In this document: positions 32,936 to 43,071 of the stretch, piece after piece
How positions within the stretch are numbered: the first letter of the stretch is position 1
Layout: each line of letters starts with the position of its first letter
Assembly (NCBI RefSeq): GCF_026155325.1
Contig: NZ_JAPFPW010000017.1
Location: 1-62,602 of the forward strand
Source: Desulfobotulus pelophilus
GTDB lineage: Bacteria > Desulfobacterota > Desulfobacteria > Desulfobacterales > ASO4-4
Direction of reading: 5' to 3'
Length of the DNA: 62,602 nucleotides
Translations under genes and position numbers: made by a program
Notes under the pieces: model-generated
Told to the model about the DNA's origin: nothing
Seen by the model: only the letters and a program-made list of their open reading frames with translations
The model's database searches: none

Positions 32936-33679
32936 ATGATGGATACGATGGATGAAGGGGAAAGTGCTGAATTGAATGCAGCCAGAATACTGGATCTTTT
33001 TCACCGAAGCATGGTTCATTATGGTCTCTGGTTTGCCGAGGTACGGCATCAGCTGGGACCTGAGGTGGGGCATGAGGTTCTGGAAGCGGTGAGTGGCAGG
33101 GTTCTGGAAGCCCATATCCGGCGTCTGGCAGGGGTGCTGGGCTTTTCTCTGAAAAATGGTCTGCCCGCCCCCCTTGTGGATCTGCCGAAAGAAAAGCAGA
33201 AGGCCCTTCAGGAAGCCGTTTCCCTGAACTGGCTGGCCCTGGATGGCCTTTGGTTTCAGGGGGTTGAATTTACCCATGGAATGAACGATGCCAAACGGTG
33301 CAACGATTCCTGCTGGGCTCATTTTTCACCCTTTGAGGCGGCCATGATCCGTAAAGAACTGCAGCTGGGAAAACAATCCGGACTGGAAGGCTTGAAAAAG
33401 GCTCTGGGAAGACGGCTCTATGCCTTTATCAATGAACAGAGCATGGAGGATACGGGGCTGGATCGCTTTGTTTTCCGCATGCATAAATGCCGGGTGCAGG
33501 ATGCCAGAAAACGGAAGGGCCTTGCGGATTATCCCTGTAAAAGTGCGGGTATGGTGGAGTATCCCTATTTTGCGAAGGAAATAGACAGCCGTATCCGGAC
33601 CCGCTGCATTGGGTGCCCGCCGGACGCCCATCCCGAAGAATGGTGGTGTGCCTGGGAGTTTATTCTTGATGAAGGCTGA
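32936..33679 (+). CDS. DUF6125-like cytosolic protein
   Basis: 247 residues, no signal or membrane segment. The HYGLWFAEVRHQLG motif near residue 30 and the C-terminal Cys cluster (TRCIGCPPDAHPEEWWCAWEF) match what I remember of the DUF6125 family, which may bind a metal through the C-terminal Cys and His. GAAAGGAAGG lies 5 nt before the ATG at 32936; the in-frame ATG at 32909 lacks a site. It follows the small gene and terminator, so it probably has its own promoter. Function unknown. Confidence 0.75.
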   Translation: MMDTMDEGESAELNAARILDLFHRSMVHYGLWFAEVRHQLGPEVGHEVLEAVSGRVLEAHIRRLAGVLGFSLKNGLPAPLVDLPKEKQKALQEAVSLNWLALDGLWFQGVEFTHGMNDAKRCNDSCWAHFSPFEAAMIRKELQLGKQSGLEGLKKALGRRLYAFINEQSMEDTGLDRFVFRMHKCRVQDARKRKGLADYPCKSAGMVEYPYFAKEIDSRIRTRCIGCPPDAHPEEWWCAWEFILDEG

Positions 33680-33687
33680 TGCCGGAC

Positions 33688-33716
33688 CCTCCGGCCCTGC
33701 CTTTTTTTGCCGGAGG
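33688..33716. terminator. hairpin between convergent genes
   Basis: CCTCCGG / CCGGAGG with a 15-nt loop that contains TTTTTTT, between the DUF6125 gene and the convergent lipoprotein gene. Terminator-like, possibly used from both sides. Confidence 0.45.
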
Positions 33717-33761
33717 AATGTGTGGCCCGGGGGGAAGGCAGGGGGAATGGAAAGCGAAAGG

Positions 33762-34220
33762 TCAGTTGCCGTGGAAGGTTCTGGGGAGCTGGCTTTCTCC
33801 TTCCGTTTCACCACTGCCCGGTGTTCTTTGCAGGTCTTCTCTGAAAATTACTTCGTATTGAGAAATGTGGATGCGCTTCACGGGTGTCTGCAGGAGGGTA
33901 TCGGACACGCGTTTGATGATTCTCCGCATCCGCTTTCCTTTGTCGTTAAGCTGTTTACCTGTATAGGGGCGGACAATGAGGTCCGTTGCGTACCGCATGC
34001 GTTCCAGCTGTCTTCTGGCTTCCAGAACGCCGTCCTGAGAAGAAAAACCAAGGGTTATTTCTGCTTTGACAAGGGATTGATCGGCCAGCGGGCCGGTATA
34101 GGTGTAGGTATAGGAGAAGGGCGGTTCGCCAAGGATGAAAGCAAGCTTTTCACAGCCAAAGAAGAGAAGGGGAATGAAAAGAAGCAGAAGATATCTGAAT
34201 GCGGGTAGTCTGTGGGGCAT
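33762..34220 (-). CDS. small lipoprotein of unknown function
   Basis: 152 residues. The signal (MPHRLPAFRYLLLLFIPLL) ends in lipobox LFFGC, so Cys would be lipidated. The mature part has one compact domain (YTYTYTGPLADQ, later KRIHISQYEVIFRED) and a basic central region. AAGGAGA lies 6 nt before the start at 34220; the longer frame to 34454 is rejected. Family not recognised. It sits downstream of the large FAD/Fe-S gene on the same strand, with a hairpin between them. Confidence 0.75.
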   Translation of the reverse strand: MPHRLPAFRYLLLLFIPLLFFGCEKLAFILGEPPFSYTYTYTGPLADQSLVKAEITLGFSSQDGVLEARRQLERMRYATDLIVRPYTGKQLNDKGKRMRRIIKRVSDTLLQTPVKRIHISQYEVIFREDLQRTPGSGETEGESQLPRTFHGN

Positions 34221-34349
34221 GGTTTCTCCTTGTGGGCGGAAGGAGACAGGGTGCAGGCAGCATTCCTGTGATTGGCAGAATGACTTTGCCATGTTCTTCC
34301 CTCTGCCATTTCGGGCCACTTCCGGAAGGGGAGGGAACCCTTGGGGTTT

Positions 34350-34384
34350 CCGGAATGAGACATCGTTTTGATGCCCCATTCCGG
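34350..34384 (-). terminator. terminator-like hairpin after the FAD/Fe-S gene
   Basis: CCGGAATG / CATTCCGG with an inner CATC / GATG stem, immediately after the stop of the minus-strand oxidoreductase. There is no clear T-run on the minus strand. Confidence 0.5.
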
Positions 34385-34389
34385 CCTTC

Positions 34390-37300
34390 TCAGATGTTGA
34401 TGGCATCCGTATTGGCAAGCAGCCGGATGAATTCTTTTTCCCACTGGGGTCCACCGGTACGCAGGGCTATTTCTTCGGTGATATGCCTGGGTAAGATGCC
34501 CAGATCCATATTGCGGCCGAGGCCCTGAATGCAGGAGGGACAATTAGTAAGTAACACGGGTGGTTCATGGCTGTCCAGCCCCTGAAGCGTCCTTTTCAGG
34601 GTGGCATGTTTGCGCAGCCGCATGCGGTTGGTAATATCCGTGCGGCTTAAGGCCATGGTACCTGCTTCCGAACAGCAGTGGGGAGTGTTGATCAGCTTTT
34701 CCCCTGTGGTTTCCTGGAAAAGGCGCTGGGCAGTGCCTTCGAGAGAGTCGTGGCAGGGAGCGTGGTAGAGGCGGAGTTCCGCTGATTCAGGTACAGGAAG
34801 TCCTTTTTCCATGACAAAACGGGAGACATCCGTAACGTTGCAGTCGAAAATATGTCCCGTTCCCAGTTCTTCCAGCGCCTCCTTACAGGTACCGCAGGTC
34901 ACTACACAGGCGTCGAAGCTGAGGTAGCGGAGCATTTCCCTTGTCTGGTTGAACAGGATGGTGTTGCGCAGATGCAGGTGATCCCGTTGCAGGGTTTCCG
35001 CATTGACGGTGGCAGGAAAACTGCAGCAGAGATAGGGAGGCGGCAGCACCACCCGGACTCCGGCTTTCAGAAGAATGTAAATTCCCGCACGGCTTATCAC
35101 ACTGTGCAGCCTCTCTGAACCGCAGCCGGGGAAGTAAAATACCGTGGCACTGGCTTCTCCGGGAGGTTCCATGAGCAGTACCTGGTTGGGGCCGCAGGCA
35201 GGCAGCCCATCGCGCAGGGTTTCTTTGGGCAGAGAGGGCATGGGTGCATCCAGCAGCTGCATGGGTTTCAGGTTTTTGATCCATGCAGGGCTCAGGGGAG
35301 AAATGCGGAAGCTGCCAATGCGGAAAGGACTTTTTTTCCGGATGCGGCCCACGATGGCAGCACCCAGGCGCTGGGCTTCACCCCCATAACGCAGCACACC
35401 CTTGCGGAAGATGGTGTTGGGAAGCGGGGCATTGGTTTTGAGATAGGCCAGCACCATACGGGTGGGCAGCACCTTCCGTTTGTATTTCAGGGCCGCCAGA
35501 ATCTCCCGTTCCAGTATGGACACCTCGCCCGTGTCTATGTCCACAGGGCAGGGGATTTTACATTTGTGGCAGATGGTGCAGTGGTCTGCAATCTCTTCCA
35601 GATGGCGAAGAGCGCGGAAACGACCCGTATGGGTACGCTGAGCATCATAGAGGATGGCCTCGATGAGGGCGGCAACAGCCAGGTTTTTATTTCGGGGGTG
35701 ATAGAAAAGATTCTGCTGGGGATAAAAGGTACAGCAGTCTGCCTTGCATTTACCGCAGCGGACGCATTTGGCTATTTTATCGGAAAGCTCCTTGAGGGAC
35801 CCGTGCTGCAGAATTTTGGCTTCAATGCCCAGAAGATTGAAGGATGGGGTAAACACCTTTTCCGGAACGGAAGGGTCTTCCAGCTTGCCGGGGTTCATAA
35901 CATTTTTAGGGTCCACTTTCTGGCGGTACTGGCTCAGGGCAAGAATCTGCTCTTTATCAAAATACTTCATTTTTGTGATGCCGATACCATGTTCCCCGGA
36001 TACCACACCGCCCAGGGCCACAGCCTTTTCCATCACATCATCGGCTGTTTTATTGGCTCTGGCCATCATTTCCAGATCATTGGAGAAGACGGGAATGTTG
36101 ACATGGATATTGCCGTCTCCCGCATGCATGTGGGTGGCAAGAATAATCTGTCTGGATCTGACAGCGGTAATGAGTTCGGCAATTTCTGCCGATATTTTTT
36201 TATACCCCTGGAACAGTTCAAGGATATCTTCTTGAAATTCCTTGAGCAGACTTTCGGCAGCCAGTTCTTCGTGGGTGGCGGAGCTTATGGCCAGAAGGGC
36301 ATCTTCGCAGAGTTGAACCGCCGTGGAGGCCTTGCTCTTTACCCAGTCTCTGTCTTCGGCATCCGCAGGCTGGGCGGTATCCAGATACATGCGAACCGCT
36401 TCCACGGCAGCCCGCTGATTGTAGCGGTTTTCCTCGCCATTGTAGTCCTCGGCAAAGCGGGCAAAGGCGGCCAGCTTTGGCAGGGGCAGCACAATATCCT
36501 CATTGAGCTTGAAGGCATTGGTGCGCGCCGCAATGGCACCAAAGCGTTTGCGGTCCTGCCAGAAGCGTGTGGCTTCCGTTTTATCTTTGGCAAAGAAGAT
36601 TTCTGTGTTGGGGTAAGGCTCAAGGAGCAGGGCCAGATTCTCTTTTCCCCGTTCCAGCTGTTCCGGTCTGTGGGCCACCATGTCCACCAGCAGTACGGCC
36701 TTGGGAATTTCACTGCGGGCCGCCTTGACCTTATACCCTATGGCTTTTATGTATTCATCATCAAAGTGTTCCAGGGCCATGAGGGCTTCTTCGCCCCTGT
36801 TTTCAAAGGTTTCGGACAGGGCGACGATTACCCGGCTGGCCTCTTCCATGTCTTTGCCGAAAAACTCCAGACAGCAGGTGGCCTTTTCCTCATAGGCTTC
36901 ATAAAGGATGAATTCTGCGGATGTGATGACACCGTCGCAGCCTTCCTTCTGGATACCGGGAACCCCTGCCAGTGCCTTATTGGTGATATCCTTCCAAAGG
37001 CCGGGCTTACGGATTTCACTGCCCAGTATGCGGATTTCCTCGGTGTCACGGGTTTTGAGATCTTTTACCGCATAGGCCACCACATCTTCTGGCTGAATTT
37101 TCCGCATGGGGTGGTTGGTCCGGCGGACCTCCAGAAAACGACCATCGGGCATGGCGATTTTGAAGGCAATAAGATTGTCGATGGCCGTACCCCAGAGCAC
37201 GGCGGTTTTACCACCAGCGTTTTCCGCAATATTACCGCCGATGGTGCAGGCCCAGGCAGAGGTGGGGTCCGTTGCAAAGACAAGATTTCTGGCTTCTGCC

Positions 37301-38061
37301 GCTTTCATGGCTGCTTCCGTGACCACACCGGCTTCAAGACGGATGACGGGCATGCTTGTTTCCGTGCCATCGTCTCCGGTAAAGGTCTGTTCATCGATGC
37401 CGTGGATGTGGTTGAGTTTTTCCGTATTCACCATGATGCAGCGATCCCGTACGGGGACAGATCCGCCGGTAAGACCTGTTCCGGCACCTCTGGGAATGGC
37501 ATGCATGCCCATCTCTCCGATGGCGGCAAGAATCCGGGGAACCTGATGTTCCTCGGAAGGCCGCACCACGGCAAAGGGCAGACAGAGCCGCCAGTCCGTT
37601 GCATCCGTGGCGTGGCTGTTCAGACTGAAAGGGTCAAAATAAATGCTTTCCTCTCCCGTGATGGGGGCAAGGCGTTTTTTTACCTTGCGACGCAGGGCCT
37701 TGATCTCGCGGATTTCCTTCTGGAGCTCTTCAAGGCGGATATGGCAGCGGTCCAGTACGATCTGCACATCGGAATTGAGGGCCGCTTCGGCAACGGCCTT
37801 GAGATCTTTTCCCGCATTGGTAAAGAATTCCTTCTGTCTGCGGCGGGAATTGATGAGATCCTCGTAGACAAAGGGATTGCGACGGAGAATGAAAAGATCG
37901 CCTGCAAAGCGCATGAGTAGCTGGGCAGATCGGCCTGTAACCCTTTGATCTCTAAGGTTTTCAAGCACATGCCAGATGTCATTGCCAAGAATCTGGCAGA
38001 TGATCTGCCTGTCATCGGCGGAAGTGTAATTGTACGGGATTTCCCGGTAATTGACGTTCAT
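34390..38061 (-). CDS. DUF3683-FAD oxidase-Fe-S-CCG fusion oxidoreductase (D-2-hydroxyacid dehydrogenase type)
   Basis: 1223 residues. The N-terminal DUF3683-like region (about 1-130) is followed by a FAD-binding GlcD/D-lactate dehydrogenase domain, with PP-loop PRGAGTGLTGGSVP at about 190-205 and C-terminal HMHAGDGNIHVN. Next come two 4Fe-4S motifs (CVRCGKCKADC and CTICHKCKIPC), then CCG domains (CCSFPATVN, CGTCKEAL, CCSEAG) as in heterodisulfide-reductase subunits and LutA. It probably oxidises a 2-hydroxyacid such as D-lactate or glycolate and passes electrons to the quinone pool or another acceptor. GGGAGG precedes the start. Fused forms like this are common in sulfate-reducing deltaproteobacteria (my recollection). 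Confidence 0.88.
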   Translation of the reverse strand: MNVNYREIPYNYTSADDRQIICQILGNDIWHVLENLRDQRVTGRSAQLLMRFAGDLFILRRNPFVYEDLINSRRRQKEFFTNAGKDLKAVAEAALNSDVQIVLDRCHIRLEELQKEIREIKALRRKVKKRLAPITGEESIYFDPFSLNSHATDATDWRLCLPFAVVRPSEEHQVPRILAAIGEMGMHAIPRGAGTGLTGGSVPVRDRCIMVNTEKLNHIHGIDEQTFTGDDGTETSMPVIRLEAGVVTEAAMKAAEARNLVFATDPTSAWACTIGGNIAENAGGKTAVLWGTAIDNLIAFKIAMPDGRFLEVRRTNHPMRKIQPEDVVAYAVKDLKTRDTEEIRILGSEIRKPGLWKDITNKALAGVPGIQKEGCDGVITSAEFILYEAYEEKATCCLEFFGKDMEEASRVIVALSETFENRGEEALMALEHFDDEYIKAIGYKVKAARSEIPKAVLLVDMVAHRPEQLERGKENLALLLEPYPNTEIFFAKDKTEATRFWQDRKRFGAIAARTNAFKLNEDIVLPLPKLAAFARFAEDYNGEENRYNQRAAVEAVRMYLDTAQPADAEDRDWVKSKASTAVQLCEDALLAISSATHEELAAESLLKEFQEDILELFQGYKKISAEIAELITAVRSRQIILATHMHAGDGNIHVNIPVFSNDLEMMARANKTADDVMEKAVALGGVVSGEHGIGITKMKYFDKEQILALSQYRQKVDPKNVMNPGKLEDPSVPEKVFTPSFNLLGIEAKILQHGSLKELSDKIAKCVRCGKCKADCCTFYPQQNLFYHPRNKNLAVAALIEAILYDAQRTHTGRFRALRHLEEIADHCTICHKCKIPCPVDIDTGEVSILEREILAALKYKRKVLPTRMVLAYLKTNAPLPNTIFRKGVLRYGGEAQRLGAAIVGRIRKKSPFRIGSFRISPLSPAWIKNLKPMQLLDAPMPSLPKETLRDGLPACGPNQVLLMEPPGEASATVFYFPGCGSERLHSVISRAGIYILLKAGVRVVLPPPYLCCSFPATVNAETLQRDHLHLRNTILFNQTREMLRYLSFDACVVTCGTCKEALEELGTGHIFDCNVTDVSRFVMEKGLPVPESAELRLYHAPCHDSLEGTAQRLFQETTGEKLINTPHCCSEAGTMALSRTDITNRMRLRKHATLKRTLQGLDSHEPPVLLTNCPSCIQGLGRNMDLGILPRHITEEIALRTGGPQWEKEFIRLLANTDAINI

Positions 38062-38166
38062 GGGGCAGACCTCCCGGATATTGCAGTACGGATGCAGAGC
38101 ATCCTGCTTGTTTTAAAAAGGAAAAAAAGGGAAACAAACCCGCATAGGGGACGTTTCCCGGCAGGA

Positions 38167-38192
38167 GAATCCGGCCTGAATCTGCCGGATTC
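38167..38192. other. 9-bp hairpin between RF3 gene and FAD/Fe-S gene
   Basis: GAATCCGGC / GCCGGATTC with an 8-nt loop in the 188-bp spacer; both flanking genes are minus. Possible terminator of prfC without a strong T-run. Confidence 0.45.
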
Positions 38193-38249
38193 CGACTTTA
38201 CAGCCCGTATGTTCCTATCATTTTATACAGGGAAAAGGCAAGGAGAGGT

Positions 38250-39845
38250 CTAGTCCGCTTCCCTTGTTTTCAAGAAGAGAACATCCGGCCACTGTTCCTC
38301 CACAAATCCCAGCTGCCATTCCGTTGTGGTGAGGAATGTGAGGTGCCCTTCGGCGTCTCTTGCAAGGTTGTGGCTGTGTTTTTTTTCAAATTCCGCAAAT
38401 TTTTTGGGATCTTCACAGCGGATCCAGCGGGCTATGCCAAAGCTGACATTTTCATAGATGGCATCCACGCTGTATTCTGCCTTGAGACGGTGCATGGTCA
38501 CGTCAAACTGCAGGGAACCCACAGCCCCCAGAATGTAATCCGGAGCATTGAGAGGGCGGAAAAACTGGACCGCACCTTCTTCGGCCAGCTGGGTAAGGCC
38601 TTTCTGCAGCTGTTTCAGCTTTAAGGGATTCTTCAGGATGACCCTGCGGAATATTTCCGGGGCAAAGTTGGGAATGCCTGTGAATTTCAGCGGTTCTCTG
38701 GCGGAAAAGGTGTCTCCGATTTTCACGGTTCCGTGGTTGTGCACACCAATGATGTCTCCGGGCCAGGCTTCATCCACATGGCTTCTGTCCTGGGCCATGA
38801 AGATGGTGGCATTGCTGATGGTGATTTCCTTGCCAAGGCGGTGGTGCATGACCTTCATACCCCGGGTGAATTTTCCGGAACAAATGCGTACAAAGGCAAT
38901 ACGGTCTCTGTGGGCCGGGTCCATGTTGGCCTGAATTTTAAAGGCAAACCCAGAGAAGTTTTCTTCATCGGGAGAAACCATACGTGTGGTCGTGGCTCTG
39001 GGAGAAGGGGCGGGTGCCATTTCCACAAAGGCGTCCAGCAGTTCGCGCACACCAAAGTTGTTGATGGCGGAGCCGAAGAAAACCGGTGTCTGGGAGCCGG
39101 AGAGATAGTGGTGCATCTCAAAGGGGCTGGCCGCTCCTTCCAACAGCTCGATGTCTTCCCGCAGTTCATCGGCCTGTGACCCTAAAAGCTTATCCAGCAC
39201 GGGATCGCTGAGGTCTTTGATGGTAACGACTTCCTTTGGTTTGTTGTCTTCGCCCGGGTTGAAAAGGGAAATCTCTTTTTTGTAAAGATTGTACACACCT
39301 TTAAACCGTTTGCCCATACCGATGGGCCAGGACATGGGTACGCACTCGATCTGCAGTTTGTCCTCGATATCCGAGAGAATATCAAGGGGGAACATCCCTT
39401 CCCGGTCCAGCTTGTTGATGAAGGTGATGATGGGGGTGTTGCGCATGCGGCAGACGGCCATGAGTTTTTCCGTCTGGGTTTCAACCCCCCTTGCGGAATC
39501 AATGACCATAAGGGCGGAGTCCACGGCGGTGAGTACCCGGTAGGTATCTTCGGAAAAGTCCTGATGGCCGGGGGTGTCCAGCAGATTCACCTCATAATCC
39601 CTGTAATTGAATTTCATGACAGAGGTGGTCACGGAAATGCCGCGTTCCTGTTCAATGGCCATCCAGTCCGAGGTGGCATGGCGCTGGGCTTTTTTGGCTT
39701 TTACGGCACCAGCCGTCTGGATGGCACCGCCAAAGAGCAGCAGTTTTTCCGTCAGGGTGGTTTTCCCGGCATCGGGATGGCTGATAATACCAAAGGTGCG
39801 GCGCATGGCCACTTCCTGGGCGATTTTGCTGTTGGGTCGTGTCAT
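38250..39845 (-). CDS. prfC: peptide chain release factor 3
   Basis: 531 residues, the usual RF3 length. GTPase motifs SHPDAGKTT (G1), DTPGHQDF (G3) and NKLDRE (G4) are present, with the long switch region [20 protein letters not shown]. It recycles RF1/RF2 from the ribosome after termination. The start at 39845 (MTRPNSK) has AGGAAT 6 nt upstream; the frame to 39929 lies in the upstream transporter gene. It begins 4 nt after the EamA-type transporter stop, so the two are probably co-transcribed. Confidence 0.95.
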   Translation of the reverse strand: MTRPNSKIAQEVAMRRTFGIISHPDAGKTTLTEKLLLFGGAIQTAGAVKAKKAQRHATSDWMAIEQERGISVTTSVMKFNYRDYEVNLLDTPGHQDFSEDTYRVLTAVDSALMVIDSARGVETQTEKLMAVCRMRNTPIITFINKLDREGMFPLDILSDIEDKLQIECVPMSWPIGMGKRFKGVYNLYKKEISLFNPGEDNKPKEVVTIKDLSDPVLDKLLGSQADELREDIELLEGAASPFEMHHYLSGSQTPVFFGSAINNFGVRELLDAFVEMAPAPSPRATTTRMVSPDEENFSGFAFKIQANMDPAHRDRIAFVRICSGKFTRGMKVMHHRLGKEITISNATIFMAQDRSHVDEAWPGDIIGVHNHGTVKIGDTFSAREPLKFTGIPNFAPEIFRRVILKNPLKLKQLQKGLTQLAEEGAVQFFRPLNAPDYILGAVGSLQFDVTMHRLKAEYSVDAIYENVSFGIARWIRCEDPKKFAEFEKKHSHNLARDAEGHLTFLTTTEWQLGFVEEQWPDVLFLKTREAD

Positions 39846-39849
39846 GGTT

Positions 39850-40773
39850 TTATTCCTGTGGAGTTTGGGCCGCAGGGATAAGGGGCGGCACAGAGGGTTC
39901 CGGGAGACGATGCTGGCTGACGGCAACACCGGAAAGAACCAGGGCAGCGCAGAGATATTGGGGCATGGTAAACTGTTCGCCCAGAATCAGCCAGCCGAAA
40001 AAAACGGTGAATACGGGTATGAGGTTGACATAGGCCGAAGCCTGGGAGGCAGGAATACGGCTGACCCCGTAATTATAGAGTCCGTAGGCTCCTAAGGTGA
40101 TGCAGACCCCGAGGTAAAAAACGGAGAGGGCCGGAATGGGGATAAAGGCCTGGGGCAGGGGGGTTGCCGGGAAAAAGAGTACGGGAAAAAAGAAAATACT
40201 GCCGCAGAAAGCCTGAAAACCGGTCAGCAGAAAAACCGGGTAACGTGCGGATAGCCGTTTTAAAAGCAGGGTATAGGCCGCTGCACAGACCATGGCCATG
40301 AATTCAAAGGAGTTGCCCAGAAGGGGATTGGGTGCGTTTTCGGACACGGTTCCTGTCAGGGAGAGTCCCACCGCACCGGCCATGGCCAGGGCAAAACCGC
40401 AGAAAGTCCGGGTACTCACTTTTTCATTCAGGGTGAGCATGGCACCGATGGCTACCAGAAGGGGCAGCACAGCTGTTATCATGCTGGCCTGAGAGGCTGT
40501 GGTCAGGGTAAGGGCTTTGGCCTCAAAAATGAAGTAGAGGCAGGGCTCACAGAGAACCATGATGCCAAGGAGTTTCCAGTCTCCGTTCCGGTAACGGATC
40601 TGTGGAAGCAGGCGAAAGACAAAGGGCAGAAAACAGAGGCTGGCAATGGCCATACGGGCAAAGATGACCACCATGGGGTCATAGCTTGTAAATGCCAGTT
40701 TCAGGGCGATGAAGCTTGTGGCCCAGAGCAGCATGGCCGTAACAAGGGCAACATAGGGAAACATACTGACCAC
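39850..40773 (-). CDS. EamA/DMT-family transporter
   Basis: 307 residues with about ten membrane helices in two EamA repeats ([13 protein letters not shown] near the N-terminus; [20 protein letters not shown] in the second). The GTG at 40773 is chosen because AAAGGA lies 7 nt upstream; the ATG at 40764 is the alternative, and the longer frame to 40911 contains a hairpin spacer. The substrate is unknown: amino acids, nucleotides and metabolites are all known for the family. Confidence 0.85.
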   Translation of the reverse strand: MVSMFPYVALVTAMLLWATSFIALKLAFTSYDPMVVIFARMAIASLCFLPFVFRLLPQIRYRNGDWKLLGIMVLCEPCLYFIFEAKALTLTTASQASMITAVLPLLVAIGAMLTLNEKVSTRTFCGFALAMAGAVGLSLTGTVSENAPNPLLGNSFEFMAMVCAAAYTLLLKRLSARYPVFLLTGFQAFCGSIFFFPVLFFPATPLPQAFIPIPALSVFYLGVCITLGAYGLYNYGVSRIPASQASAYVNLIPVFTVFFGWLILGEQFTMPQYLCAALVLSGVAVSQHRLPEPSVPPLIPAAQTPQE

Positions 40774-40841
40774 TGCGGTTCCTTTCAGCCTTTCTTCGGT
40801 ATCGGCTGCCTGTGCCGATAAAGCCAAAGTCCAGCAAGAAA

Positions 40842-40878
40842 GCCGGAGCCGCGCAAAGAATCTTTCCGCGGTTCCGGC
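40842..40878. other. long hairpin upstream of the EamA gene
   Basis: GCCGGAGCCGCG / CGCGGTTCCGGC with one G-T pair, extended by AAAGA / TCTTT inside. On the minus strand it is followed by TTTCTTG. It could terminate transcripts coming from ettA or act as a leader of the transporter gene. Confidence 0.5.
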
Positions 40879-41043
40879 TTGTAATTCTCTTCCGGACGGA
40901 TTTTTTAGCATATCCTGTAAAGAAAGAAAACGATTTTGATGGAAGCAGCAGGGACTGCTTTTTTATCTGACAAAGCAGGTTTTTTTACAGCGTTACAATG
41001 GCAGACTCCGGGCTTTATGGGCTGACCCGTTTTCCTCGCCCCA

Positions 41044-41074
41044 GCAGCCCGTCTCCCGGAGAGAGACGGGCTGC
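41044..41074. terminator. 12-bp perfect hairpin after ettA
   Basis: GCAGCCCGTCTC / GAGACGGGCTGC with a CCGGAGA loop, 64 nt after the ettA stop on the minus strand. There is no T-run. The 364-bp spacer 40774-41137 holds this and the preceding hairpin and no gene. Confidence 0.5.
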
Positions 41075-41137
41075 CATGTGGTGGCTGCCGGGTGTGGAGA
41101 AGAAAAAGGGTGAAGGTATGTGGGGTTTCAGGCCCTG

Positions 41138-42823
41138 TTACTGCCGGGTCAGCCTTCTGTATTTCATGCGTTTGGGAATCAGGGCATCGGCTCCCAGGCG
41201 GCGTTTTTTGTCTTCCTCGTATTCCGTGAAATTGCCGTCAAAGAAGACTACTTCCGCATCTCCCTCAAAGGCGAGGATGTGGGTGCAGGTTCTGTCCAGG
41301 AACCAGCGGTCATGGCTGATGATGAGGGCACAGCCCGCAAAATTGGCAAGGCCCTCTTCCAGTGCACGGATGGTGTTTACGTCCAGATCGTTGGTGGGTT
41401 CGTCAAGGAGCAGGACGTTGGCTTCGGATTTGAGCATCTGGGCCAGATGCACCCGGTTGCGCTCCCCGCCGGAAAGGACTTCCACCTTTTTCTGCTGATC
41501 TGCTCCCGAGAAGTTAAAGCGGGCCACATAGGCACGGGAGTTGACTTCCCGGCCACCCACCATCACGATATCCTGACCACCAGAAATGACTTCCCAGATA
41601 CTTTTGCCGGATTCAAGGGATCCCCTGTGCTGGTCCGCATATCCCAGCTTTACGGTTTCTCCCACCCGTATGTTCCCTTTATCCGGCGTCTCTTCCCCGG
41701 AAATCATGCGGAAAAGGGTGGTTTTACCGGCTCCGTTGGGGCCGATGATGCCCACGATGCTGCCGGGCTGCAGGTTGAAGCTCATGTCTTCCACAAGGAG
41801 TTTATCTTCAAAGGCCTTGCTGACGCCATCGGTTTCAATGACGAGATTACCGAGACGGGGACCGGAGGGAATGAAAATCTGAAGATCACGGTCCATCTGT
41901 TCGTTGCTGCGGCCCAGCATTTCCTCATAGGCACTGATGCGGGCCTTGGATTTGGCATGGCGTCCCTTGGGGCTCATGCGGATCCAGTCCAGCTCCCGTT
42001 CCAGGGTTTTCTGACGCTGGGATTCCTGTTTTTCCTCATCCGCAAGGCGTTTTTGTTTCTGTTCCAGCCATGAGGAGTAATTGCCCTTCCAGGGAATGCC
42101 TTCTCCCCTGTCCAGTTCCAGAATCCAGCCGGCCACATTGTCGAGGAAATAGCGGTCATGGGTAACGGCAATGATGGTTCCCGCATACTGTTTCAGGTGT
42201 TGTTCCAGCCATGCCACGGATTCCGCATCCAGATGGTTGGTGGGTTCGTCGAGAAGCAGGATATCGGGTTTCTGCAGAAGCAGTTTGCACAGTGCCACTC
42301 TGCGACGCTCACCACCGGAGAGTACGGCCACCTTTGCGTCCGGCGGCGGGCAGCGCAGCGCATCCATGGCCATTTCCAGCCGGGCGTCAATGTCCCAGCC
42401 GTCCATGCGGTCCAGCAGATCCTGTACCTCGCCCTGACGCTCAATCAGTTTGTTCATGGCGTCATCATCCATGGGTTCTGCAAATTTTTCGTTGATGGCA
42501 TTGTATTCCTTCATCAGGGCAGCCACCTGACCGGCACCTTCCTCCACCAGTTCCAGTACGGTACGGTTTTCGTCCAGCAGGGGTTCCTGAGGCAGGTAGC
42601 CGATGGAGTAACCGTCGGAAAGGATGGTTTCTCCGGCAAACTCATTGTCCACACCAGCCATGATGCGCAGAAGGGTACTTTTACCGGATCCGTTCAAACC
42701 CAGTACGCCAATTTTGGCACCATAATAATAGGAAAGGGAAATATCCTTCAGCACGGTTTTGGTGCCATGCCGTTTGCTTACCTGCATCATTGTGTAGATG
42801 ACCTTTTTGGTATCCACGCTCAT
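41138..42823 (-). CDS. ettA: energy-dependent translational throttle protein EttA (ABC-F)
   Basis: 561 residues; EttA is about 555. Two ABC cassettes without membrane domains: Walker A GLNGSGKST and GPNGAGKTT, signatures LSGGERRRVALC and LSGGERNRVHLAQ, Walker B LLLDEPTNHLD and LLLDEPTNDLD. The arm insert and the linker between cassettes (WLEQKQKRLADEEKQ) are typical. It binds the ribosomal E site and gates the first elongation step according to ATP/ADP. AAGGAG lies 8 nt before the start. Confidence 0.94.
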   Translation of the reverse strand: MSVDTKKVIYTMMQVSKRHGTKTVLKDISLSYYYGAKIGVLGLNGSGKSTLLRIMAGVDNEFAGETILSDGYSIGYLPQEPLLDENRTVLELVEEGAGQVAALMKEYNAINEKFAEPMDDDAMNKLIERQGEVQDLLDRMDGWDIDARLEMAMDALRCPPPDAKVAVLSGGERRRVALCKLLLQKPDILLLDEPTNHLDAESVAWLEQHLKQYAGTIIAVTHDRYFLDNVAGWILELDRGEGIPWKGNYSSWLEQKQKRLADEEKQESQRQKTLERELDWIRMSPKGRHAKSKARISAYEEMLGRSNEQMDRDLQIFIPSGPRLGNLVIETDGVSKAFEDKLLVEDMSFNLQPGSIVGIIGPNGAGKTTLFRMISGEETPDKGNIRVGETVKLGYADQHRGSLESGKSIWEVISGGQDIVMVGGREVNSRAYVARFNFSGADQQKKVEVLSGGERNRVHLAQMLKSEANVLLLDEPTNDLDVNTIRALEEGLANFAGCALIISHDRWFLDRTCTHILAFEGDAEVVFFDGNFTEYEEDKKRRLGADALIPKRMKYRRLTRQ

Positions 42824-42861
42824 GGGTAATGCTCCTTTGTTGATGGGGTTTCATAAAAGGG

Positions 42862-42887
42862 AAGCGCACCATGGGGTGCGCTTTTTT
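42862..42887 (+). terminator. terminator-like hairpin with a plus-strand T-run
   Basis: AAGCGCACC / GGTGCGCTT, ATGG loop, then TTTT. The T-run is on the plus strand although both neighbours are on the minus strand. A second hairpin with a plus-strand T-run (AGCCCGG / CCGGGCT, 42994-43016) lies nearby. No gene was found in 42824-43071. Confidence 0.5.
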
Positions 42888-43071
42888 GTCCATATGTCAG
42901 TGTGCCAGAAGGTTTCATCAGGCACTCATTTCAGTCCGTATCTAAAGGAAGACGGCCGGAATGGCAAGGGCTGGTTCCCGGAAAGTTTTTCTCAGCCCGG
43001 ACAAGATGCCCGGGCTTTTGGTGAGTGACCTGATAGCTACGGTTTCGGATCAGAGCTTTCAGCCCCTCCAT

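Noticed and set aside
35566-37920. 784-codon open frame on the plus strand opposite the FAD/Fe-S gene
   Set aside because: Mirror frame of a GC-rich gene with clear domains; the predicted protein has no family features.
42896-43028. 43-codon plus-strand frame between the ettA and cyclophilin genes
   Set aside because: No ribosome site before its ATG; the two hairpins explain the region better.
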